A stretch of DNA of 64,000 nt from Bacillota bacterium (GTDB lineage: Bacteria > Bacillota_I > Bacilli_A > RF39 > UBA660). Made by a program: the position numbers and the translations under genes. The DNA is taken from contig DOEC01000029.1 in assembly GCA_003524085.1 (NCBI GenBank), positions 1 to 64,000 of the forward strand, read 5' to 3'. The stretch's first letter is position 1; the number at the start of each line of letters is the position of its first letter. Below are positions 17,162-25,848 of the stretch, one piece after another. The notes below the pieces were generated by a model that was given only the letters and a program-made list of their open reading frames with translations, was not told where the DNA came from and searched no databases.

Positions 17162-17782
17162 TTACTCTTCATTTTTTTCTTTATATTTAATAACTACACA
17201 TCTATTAGGTTCAGTACCAATACTTTCTGTTTTTATATAATCAAATTTTGATAGAGCATTGTGCACTATTCTTCTTTGAAATGAATTCATTGGGTCAAGT
17301 TTAACATCTACTTTTGTAAGTGTCACTTGTCTTGCTATTTTTTTAACATCTCTTTCTAGGAAGTAGTTTTGTTTTTCTTTATAGTTTTCTACATCTAATA
17401 TAATGTTTATATACATTCCTGTTTGTGAACTTATACTTTGCTTTAAGTAAGTTTGAATTGAAGATAATACTTTTCCGTTTTTACCAATAAGTATTCCATT
17501 GTTGTTTGAATGTATTCTATATGATATTTGTTTGTTTCTAATTTGTTTTTCTATATTACCTTCAAGGTTGAAGCCTTTTAGAATATCTTCTAGAATTTTT
17601 TTTCCAAAAGATGCGATGTCTTCTAGTTTTACTATTTCAATGACTACTTTTTTGCCACTGAAAAGACCACCTTTTTCTTCACTTGTTTTTGTTAGTACTT
17701 CGTCTATAGTTACTCCTAAATCTTTAAGAGCTTCATTTAATACTGCTTGTTCTTCTTTTCCTTTGTATACATATTTTTCCAT
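17162..17782 (-). CDS. jag: RNA-binding protein Jag/KhpB (EloR)
   Basis: 206 residues with three parts: an N-terminal Jag domain (about 1-50, KGKEEQAVLNEALKDLGV), a KH domain (about 85-150, with GILIGKNGKVLSSIQTYL), and an R3H domain (about 150-206, with FQRRIVHNALSKF and NRCVVIKYK). Homologues bind RNA and affect elongation and cell-wall synthesis in cocci. It lies between mnmE and yidC as in B. subtilis, with yidC ending 27 bases upstream. Confidence 0.93.
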   Translation of the reverse strand: MEKYVYKGKEEQAVLNEALKDLGVTIDEVLTKTSEEKGGLFSGKKVVIEIVKLEDIASFGKKILEDILKGFNLEGNIEKQIRNKQISYRIHSNNNGILIGKNGKVLSSIQTYLKQSISSQTGMYINIILDVENYKEKQNYFLERDVKKIARQVTLTKVDVKLDPMNSFQRRIVHNALSKFDYIKTESIGTEPNRCVVIKYKEKNEE

Positions 17783-17809
17783 AATTCCACTTCCTTACTT
17801 CATAATTAT

Positions 17810-18712
17810 TTAGTTACTTTTTATTCTTTTTAATATCATATTTTGTAATATCGCAAATGCGCTTGATGAAATCCAGTAAATTCCTATACCTACATTAAGT
17901 GTGAAAGACATAAGTACTATAAATACAGTCATCATTCTAGTCATCATCTTTGTTTGTGCTGCTTGTTCTTCACTCATGCTAGTCATCCCTGCATTTTTAA
18001 ATGAAAAGTATGTTGTTAACCCAATAAGAATAACTATGATTAGATATATATAAGAACCACTTCTAATTGCTTCCCATGGAGTTAGTCCTAAGTCGAAACC
18101 TAACATTCTTTCTTCTAGAATAGCAGGTATCCTTTGAATTGCCTCTAAGAAGGCGAAGAATAATGGTAACTGTATTAAACTAACAAGGCACCCTGCCATT
18201 GGTTTAATGTTATACTTTTTGTAGATAAGTAACATCTCTTGATTTTTTGCCATTAATGAGTCACGGTCTGTTCTGTTAAGATATTTTTTTTCTAGTCTTT
18301 GAAGTTCAGGGTTTGCTTTTTGCATATTTGTACTCATATCCATTGTTTGTTTACTAAGAGGTAATACAAGCAATCTTAAAGCTATTCCTATTAATATTAT
18401 TGATAAACCATAATTTTTAACTAATAAACCTACTTTTACTATTAACCATGCTAGTGGTTTTACAAATATGTTTGTCCATAATCCTTCATATCCACCTGAG
18501 TTAATTTTTAAGTTTTCACAAACTGGTAATTTTTCTAAGTCAACATTTTTATTTTCAGCGTATGCTTTTAAAGCTTCTTCGTCTGTTGGCTTACATAATA
18601 TGTTTTCTGTATAAACTTTCTTTGTTTCTTCATTTCTAAAACTTTTTGTACATCCTGTTGTTAACACCATAGTCATTAAAACTATGATTAATACTTTTTT
18701 AATATTTTTCAT
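17810..18712 (-). CDS. yidC: Membrane protein insertase YidC (SpoIIIJ/OxaA)
   Basis: 300 residues. A lipoprotein signal with lipobox LTTGC at residues 17-21 is followed by about five membrane helices. The conserved core runs from LAWLIVKVGLLVKNYGLSIILIGIALRLLVLPL to the NVGIGIYWISSSAFAILQNM end. It inserts and folds membrane proteins with or without Sec. In B. subtilis the homologue SpoIIIJ is also required in sporulation. Its start overlaps the rnpA stop by one base. Confidence 0.95.
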   Translation of the reverse strand: MKNIKKVLIIVLMTMVLTTGCTKSFRNEETKKVYTENILCKPTDEEALKAYAENKNVDLEKLPVCENLKINSGGYEGLWTNIFVKPLAWLIVKVGLLVKNYGLSIILIGIALRLLVLPLSKQTMDMSTNMQKANPELQRLEKKYLNRTDRDSLMAKNQEMLLIYKKYNIKPMAGCLVSLIQLPLFFAFLEAIQRIPAILEERMLGFDLGLTPWEAIRSGSYIYLIIVILIGLTTYFSFKNAGMTSMSEEQAAQTKMMTRMMTVFIVLMSFTLNVGIGIYWISSSAFAILQNMILKRIKSN

Positions 18713-19032
18713 TAATTTATCTCCTTTATTGTGTTTACTAGATTCTCTTCTAGTTCTTTATATTTAGAAGTTACTGCTTCTTTCCTTACTATTATAACAT
18801 ACTTTTTTGTAAATTCCATTCTATTTTTCATTAATATATCTTTTACTCTTCTTTTTATTTTATTTCTTACATAAGCTTTTCCCAGTTTTTTGCTTACACT
18901 TATACAGTACATATTTTTAGCTTCGTCATTATTTATATAATATATTATAAAAAATTTAGTTACTTTTTTGTTTCCTGTTTTTACTATCAAGGATATTTCT
19001 TCATTTTTCCTTATTATATATTCTTTATTCAT
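18712..19032 (-). CDS. rnpA: Ribonuclease P protein component
   Basis: 106 residues from the ATG at 19030-19032, preceded by AGGAG. The RNase P signature KKLGKAYVRNKIKRRVKDI, with the RNR-type motif, starts near residue 55. It assists the catalytic RNase P RNA in tRNA 5' processing. The RNA partner gene is not in this window. It lies between rpmH and yidC in the standard order. Confidence 0.93.
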   Translation of the reverse strand: MNKEYIIRKNEEISLIVKTGNKKVTKFFIIYYINNDEAKNMYCISVSKKLGKAYVRNKIKRRVKDILMKNRMEFTKKYVIIVRKEAVTSKYKELEENLVNTIKEIN

Positions 19033-19060
19033 AATTTCTCCTTCATGAATATTATACAAG

Positions 19061-19086
19061 AAAAAAACTACTCATTTCAAGTAGTT
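19061..19086 (-). terminator. Terminator between rpmH and rnpA
   Basis: Minus strand AACTACT-TGAAATG-AGTAGTT followed by T7 (complement of 19061-19067). It sits directly after rpmH and before rnpA, so it probably sets the ratio of L34 to RnpA mRNA. A TATAAT at 19051-19056 (minus) may restart transcription for rnpA. Confidence 0.7.
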
Positions 19087-19207
19087 ATTTGTTAATTAAG
19101 TTTTTTCTTCCTTTTTGTCTTCTAGATTTTAAAATATTTGTACTCCTAGAAAGAAAACCTTGTTTTTTTGCTTTGTTGTTTTTCTTTGCAACCGGTGTTA
19201 ATTTCAT
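19085..19207 (-). CDS. rpmH: 50S ribosomal protein L34
   Basis: A 40-residue ORF begins MKLTPVAKKNNKAKKQGFL and continues through KSRRQKGRKNLINK. L34 features are present: high Lys/Arg content, the GF...R segment and the RRxKGRxxL end. The N-terminus diverges from the usual MKRTFQP. Its position next to rnpA and oriC is the standard one. GGGAGG precedes ATG. It is easily missed because of its length. Confidence 0.93.
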   Translation of the reverse strand: MKLTPVAKKNNKAKKQGFLSRSTNILKSRRQKGRKNLINK

Positions 19208-19284
19208 TTTTTTATTCCTCCCAACTTTTTTTGCTTGACTTATAAGATTATAAACTATAGAATATTATTTGTCAACTTTTTATT

Positions 19285-19488
19285 TTATTCACATATTAAC
19301 ATTTCATGTGGATAAACTTATTAACAGTGTGAATTTAAAAAATGTTGATAATGTTAATAAGTGTGTCAAACATAGGTAAAATGGTGAAAAATAGTGTTGA
19401 TAAGTTGTTAATAAGTCATGTTGATAACATTTTTTTAAAATTTATACTTCCTAAAATGAAAAAAATGGGTTACAATGTATGTGGATAA
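19285..19488. other. oriC: oriC, DnaA-box cluster upstream of dnaA
   Basis: The rpmH-dnaA gap holds eight DnaA-box-like 9-mers: TTATTCACA (19285), TGTGGATAA (19307 and 19480), TGTTGATAA (19343, 19395, 19419) and TGTTAATAA (19352, 19406). All but the first point the same way (TTATNNACA on the minus strand). The box at 19480-19488 covers the expected dnaA transcription start downstream of TACAAT (19471-19476), consistent with autoregulation. Together with the boxes after dnaA this gives a bipartite origin like that of Bacillus. Confidence 0.88.
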
Positions 19489-19513
19489 GTTCTTTACTGT
19501 GGGGTGATGAGTT

Positions 19514-20893
19514 ATGGACAAAGTTAAAATTTGGAATGATTTTATAAACGAGCTTAAAAATAAAGTTTCTGATGTTACTTTTAATACATGGTTTATAAAT
19601 CTTAAGTTATTAACAATTAATGATAAAGACATTGTTATAATTGTTCCCTATTCTGTGCATAAGAACCACATTATCAACAATTATATGGATATTATTGAGG
19701 AGATTTTTCTTAATATTACTGGGAAAAACTTAAATATTGTGTTCTGTTTAGAGGGCGAATATAAAGAGAATACTCTTGATAATATTGAAAAGATAGGGTT
19801 AGACGATAGTGTTATTGAAAATTTTGTAGAAGCAAGAAAAACTAATTTAAATCCTAAATATACTTTTGATAATTTCGTGGTAGGTGACTCAAATAGGTTT
19901 GCATTTAGTAGCTGTTTATCAGTTGCGCAGAACCCGGGAAAACTATATAATCCATTATTCTTATATGGTAAAAGTGGACTTGGAAAAACACATTTAATGC
20001 ATGCGATTGGAAATTATATTGTTCAGAATACTAATTTGAGAGTACTTTATATTACTACTGATGAATTTATGAACGAGTTTATAAGTATCACTAGAGATAG
20101 TGGAAATAAAGAGGATAACTTTAATTATATTGACATTTTTAAAGAAAAATATAGGGATGTTGATGTATTAATGATAGATGATATTCAGTTTTTAGGAAGC
20201 GCTAATGCGACGCAGCAAGAGTTTACTAATACTTTTAATTCTCTATATTATAAGGAAAAACAGATTATCATATGTAGTGATAGAAGTGTTGACGATTTAA
20301 AGATGTTTGCTGACAGATTAAGAACTAGGTTTAATTGGGGACTCAAGGCTATTATAAGTGTTCCAGAGTTTGACCTTAAGGTTAAGATAATAAAAAATAA
20401 GATAAAGACTTCTGATTTAGCTATTGATTTAAGTGAAGAAATAATCGATTTTATGGCTTCAAATTGTGGAAGTGACGTTAGAAATTTAGAAGGAATGATA
20501 ACTAGACTGGCTGCATATTCAGCTATTTGTAACATTAAAAATTATACTTTAGAGACAGCTATGGAAGCGCTAGATGAATATGTAAATGGCATGGGACAAT
20601 ATACTGTTAATAGTATTGGGAAAATTATTAACATAGTTAGTCAGTACTTTAAATTAACACCTGATGATTTAAAGGGCAAAAAGAGAAGTAAAGATATTGC
20701 TAATGCTAGAATGATAGCGATGTACCTTTGCAGAATACTAACCGATGAAACATACCCTAGAATTGGACTGGAGTTTGGTGGAAGAGACCATTCAACTGTA
20801 ATTCATGCGTATGAGAAGATAAATGAGGATATAAAGAATAATGGGGAGCTTGAAAAAATAATTAGTGAGTTGAAACTTAAAATGAGTGAATAA
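19514..20893 (+). CDS. dnaA: Chromosomal replication initiator protein DnaA
   Basis: 459 residues with all four domains: N-terminal DnaB/SirA-type interaction domain (FINELKNKVSDVTFNTWF), a short linker, an AAA+ domain with YGKSGLGKTHLMHA (Walker A), VLMIDDIQFL (Walker B) and arginine finger region ADRLRTRF, and a C-terminal DNA-binding domain with GGRDHSTVIHAYEKI. It melts oriC to start replication. dnaN follows after 129 bases carrying more DnaA boxes. Confidence 0.97.
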   Translation: MDKVKIWNDFINELKNKVSDVTFNTWFINLKLLTINDKDIVIIVPYSVHKNHIINNYMDIIEEIFLNITGKNLNIVFCLEGEYKENTLDNIEKIGLDDSVIENFVEARKTNLNPKYTFDNFVVGDSNRFAFSSCLSVAQNPGKLYNPLFLYGKSGLGKTHLMHAIGNYIVQNTNLRVLYITTDEFMNEFISITRDSGNKEDNFNYIDIFKEKYRDVDVLMIDDIQFLGSANATQQEFTNTFNSLYYKEKQIIICSDRSVDDLKMFADRLRTRFNWGLKAIISVPEFDLKVKIIKNKIKTSDLAIDLSEEIIDFMASNCGSDVRNLEGMITRLAAYSAICNIKNYTLETAMEALDEYVNGMGQYTVNSIGKIINIVSQYFKLTPDDLKGKKRSKDIANARMIAMYLCRILTDETYPRIGLEFGGRDHSTVIHAYEKINEDIKNNGELEKIISELKLKMSE

Positions 20894-20895
20894 AA

Positions 20896-21007
20896 TGTTA
20901 ATAATGTAAAGTTATACACATAAGGAAAGTCCTATAAATACTTGGCTTAGACATGTTATTAACATTATCAACTTCTATATTATAATTATTAATTTAAATA
21001 AATAAGA
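20896..21007. other. oriC, DnaA boxes and AT-rich unwinding region after dnaA
   Basis: The dnaA-dnaN gap contains TGTTAATAA (20896-20904), TTATACACA (20912-20920) and TTATCAACT (20965-20973), followed by about 32 bases with almost no G or C (20976-21007). This is the arrangement of boxes plus unwinding element found downstream of dnaA in B. subtilis. The exact melting site is inference. Confidence 0.65.
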
Positions 21008-21022
21008 AATGGAGGAGATGTT

Positions 21023-22144
21023 ATGAAATTTAAAATTAATAAAGATGTATTATTAGAAAATTTAAATAATGTAGGGAGGGCTTTATCTAATAGAAATATT
21101 ATTCCTATAATTAATGGTATTTTATTTGAACTTAGTAATGAAGGACTTAGTTTGATGGCTACTGATAATGAAATTACTATTAAAACATTTATTGATAAAT
21201 CAAAGATAAAAGAAATTAGTAGTACAGGTAGTGTAGTTATATATGGTAAGTTTATTCTAGACATAATTAGAAAGTTACCTAATGAAGATATTGTTATTGA
21301 AGAAGTGGATGGTTGTAAAGCTATTATTAGTACTATGACAAGTAAATATAATTTGAATTGTTTTGATGTTAATGAATTTCCTAATATTAAATTAGAGGTA
21401 GGAAGTAATCCTATTAAGCTTACTGCAGGAAATTTTAAGGATATTGTTAATCAAACTGTTTTTGCTACTAGTCAACAAGAAAGTAAACCTTTACTTACTG
21501 GTATTAACATTAAAATTGCTGGAAATACTTTAGAGTGTGTTGCGACTGATAGTTATAGACTTGCTAAAAAATGTGTAAAGTTTAATGATTATACTGATAG
21601 TAATGTAAATATTGTAATACCTGCTAGAAATATTAATGAATTTGTTAAGTTAATAGATGATGATACAAAGGCAATTGAGTTACATACATTTAGTAATAAA
21701 GTTTTATTTAAGTATGAAGATTTATTATTCCAGTCTAGTATTTTAAATGGAACTTATCCTAATACAGATTCACTTGTGCCTAATGATTATGAGATCATTT
21801 ATAAAGTGGATACAAATGAGTTTTATAGTGTTATGGATAGAGCTAGTATCTTGGCTCAGGCAAAAGATAAGAACATCGTTAGCTTGGAAACTCATGGAGA
21901 TAAGCTTATATTAACATCAAGTAGTCCAGAGATTGGTAAAATTGAAGAAGTTATGAACATTGAAGTTTTAAAGGGAGAAGATATTAAGATTTCATTTAGT
22001 GTTAAGTATATGATGGAGGCTATTAAGAGTTTTGATAGCAAGAGTATTACACTTTACTTTAATGGGGAGATTAAGCCAATTATTGTTAAAGAAAATGATA
22101 ATGGAGATTTACTTCAACTTATTTTACCAATTAAAACTTACTAA
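21023..22144 (+). CDS. dnaN: DNA polymerase III beta sliding clamp
   Basis: 373 residues, the normal length for the three-domain clamp that tethers polymerase III to DNA. It starts MKFKINKDVLLENLNNVGRALS and ends with LLQLILPIKTY, the usual Lxx(I/L)LP(I/V)(K/R) end with two extra residues. It has GGAGGAG before ATG. A terminator follows at 22156-22188, so dnaN is not clearly co-transcribed with comK. Confidence 0.96.
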   Translation: MKFKINKDVLLENLNNVGRALSNRNIIPIINGILFELSNEGLSLMATDNEITIKTFIDKSKIKEISSTGSVVIYGKFILDIIRKLPNEDIVIEEVDGCKAIISTMTSKYNLNCFDVNEFPNIKLEVGSNPIKLTAGNFKDIVNQTVFATSQQESKPLLTGINIKIAGNTLECVATDSYRLAKKCVKFNDYTDSNVNIVIPARNINEFVKLIDDDTKAIELHTFSNKVLFKYEDLLFQSSILNGTYPNTDSLVPNDYEIIYKVDTNEFYSVMDRASILAQAKDKNIVSLETHGDKLILTSSSPEIGKIEEVMNIEVLKGEDIKISFSVKYMMEAIKSFDSKSITLYFNGEIKPIIVKENDNGDLLQLILPIKTY

Positions 22145-22155
22145 ATTTAAGTATA

Positions 22156-22188
22156 AAATCGAAAATTTAAACGTTTTCGGTTTTTTTT
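22156..22188 (+). terminator. Terminator after dnaN
   Basis: Stem AAATCGAAAA / TTTTCGGTTT with one mismatch (22156-22165 and 22174-22183) followed by T8. Confidence 0.75.
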
Positions 22189-22205
22189 GTGAATATTATT
22201 TTCTA

Positions 22206-22235
22206 ATCGACGTAATTCGACAAAATACGACAATC
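22206..22235. promoter_or_regulatory. Three 10-bp-phased CGAC repeats, Spo0A-box-like, upstream of comK
   Basis: CGAC occurs at 22208, 22218 and 22228, exactly ten bases apart, in ATCGACG, TTCGACA and TACGACA. The middle copy equals the Spo0A box TTCGACA and the third differs at one base. All lie on the same face of the helix about 45-65 bases upstream of the comK start. Repeated binding of one regulator is likely. Identification as Spo0A is inference. Confidence 0.6.
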
Positions 22236-22273
22236 TGTTTTGTTAGTATATTGGTCTTGAAAGGGGGATATTT

Positions 22274-22729
22274 ATGGATTATGAAATAAATGACGAGACT
22301 TTGGCTGTGATACCAACTGATGAAGGTAAATGTGAGGCAATTGAGTTACATGGAAATATTCCTATTAAAGATACTTCTCTTACTGTAATAGAGCATAGTT
22401 GCGAGTACTTTGGTATTAACTATAAGACTAGATTAAATAGTACGTATAAGTTTATTAAAGCTAGATATAAAGCTCCAGTTGTTGTGGAAGAAAGTTCTAG
22501 GCTTATCTTTTTTCCAATTAGTTCTCCAAGAAATAAAGATACTGTTTGGATGAGTTATAATAATATACTTGCATATGAAAAAAGTGAAGAAAAAAATGAG
22601 ACTATTGTTAAATTTAATAATGGTTATTCTATGAAAGTGCCAGTATCTTATTACACTTTTAATAGTCAATATTCTAAAGCAGCTAGATTGCACGCCTCAT
22701 ATAGTGTTAGAAATGGCAAAAAAAGATAA
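22274..22729 (+). CDS. comK: ComK-family competence transcription factor
   Basis: 151 residues with the ComK pattern: YEINDETLAVIPTD at the N-terminus, CEYFGINYKTRLNSTYKFI (ComK: CxxYGSSYEGRKxGT), APVVVEESSRLIFFPISSPRNKDTVWMSYNNI (ComK: I.FPTxSPxxxxCxWIxxxHI) and a basic end. In B. subtilis ComK is the master activator of DNA uptake genes and is itself activated through Spo0A and quorum sensing. Here it sits between dnaN and recF, where yaaA is normal. GGGGGAT lies before ATG. Confidence 0.82.
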   Translation: MDYEINDETLAVIPTDEGKCEAIELHGNIPIKDTSLTVIEHSCEYFGINYKTRLNSTYKFIKARYKAPVVVEESSRLIFFPISSPRNKDTVWMSYNNILAYEKSEEKNETIVKFNNGYSMKVPVSYYTFNSQYSKAARLHASYSVRNGKKR

Positions 22730-22760
22730 AAAAAGCTTTTAAATTGGCCTGTTTTTATGG

Positions 22761-22799
22761 TATAATTGTAATAGGTATAGGAGTACTGGTATACCTATT
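22761..22799 (+). promoter_or_regulatory. recF promoter with 5' hairpin
   Basis: Extended -10 ATGGTATAAT (TATAAT at 22761-22766). The expected start falls at the base of a perfect 10-bp hairpin AATAGGTATA / TATACCTATT (22770-22779 and 22790-22799) followed by ATTTTTG. The hairpin may protect the mRNA or attenuate it ahead of recF-gyrB-gyrA. Confidence 0.6.
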
Positions 22800-22832
22800 A
22801 TTTTTGATTAGAATGTTATAAGAGGTTTTAAA

Positions 22833-23913
22833 ATGCAGGTCAGAAAGATTGAACTAACAAATTTTAGAAATTATAAGAAATTTAAAATTGAAGATTTAGA
22901 TAATATTAACATTATTATTGGTAATAACGGAATTGGTAAAACATCTATTTTAGAAAGTATTTATGTTGCTTGTACTGCTAGGACATTTAAATCTAATGAT
23001 GAAGATGTTCTTATAAATGGTGGGAAAGAATTTTTTAAGATTAAAATCGAGTTAGAAAACGCTGGCAAGATTAAGAAACTAGATTATACTTTGACTGATA
23101 AGGGAAAGAAAACTAAGATTAATAACAATTTGAAGAAGAAAATAAGTGAATATATATTTCAGTATAAGGTTATACTTTTTTCTCCAGATGAGCTTAGAAT
23201 TATTAAGGAAAGTCCTAATGTTAGGAGAAGCTATTTGAATGTAGCTCTGTCTCAAATTAATAAGAGTTATGTAAAGTTATTAAAAGATTATAATGTTTTA
23301 ATAAAAAATAAAAATGAATATTTAAAGAGAATGATGATTAATTCTAATATGGATAGTCTTTACTTGGATATACTTGATCAAAAAATCGCGGATATTGGTG
23401 GAGAAATATGTGACATTAGAAGTGATTATATTGAAAAGATTAACAAGCATATTAAGAAGATTTTTAGTAAATTTAAGAAGAATGATATGCTTTATGTTAA
23501 GTATTCAAGCCAGTTTTTAGAAAAGAATAAAGAGGAAAAATTAAAATTGTTAAAGAAAAACAGAAATAATGAAATGAACTTGGGTTTAACAAAAACCGGA
23601 GTTCATAGGGATGATATTGTTTTTTTACATAACAATTTGAATGCGAAGGATTATAGTAGTGAGGGAACACAAAAGTTGATATTACTTTGTTTTAAGATGG
23701 CAGAGTTAGAAGTGTTAACAAATGACTACTATGAGGAACCTATATTACTTTTAGATGACTTGTTTAGTGAGCTTGATATAGTTAATCAGAACAATGTTAT
23801 AAGTAATTTGAATACTAAAATTCAGGTGTTTATTACTACAACTGATGTTAATAATGTAAAACCTAGTTTAGTTAAGAAAGCTAAGATTATTGATTTGAAT
23901 GGAGGAGGAAAGT

Positions 23914-23924
<11 letters not shown>
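22833..23924 (+). CDS. recF: DNA replication and repair protein RecF
   Basis: A 363-residue SMC-like ATPase with Walker [12 protein letters not shown] (near residue 30), the signature STEGTQ-like SSEGTQKL, and Walker [14 protein letters not shown]. It loads RecA at gaps with RecO and RecR. The start [17 protein letters not shown] is canonical and follows AGAGG. Its last 11 bases overlap the start of gyrB, so the two genes are translationally coupled. Confidence 0.95.
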
Positions 23925-25836
<1,912 letters not shown>

Positions 25837-25848
25837 GAGGTTTTATAA

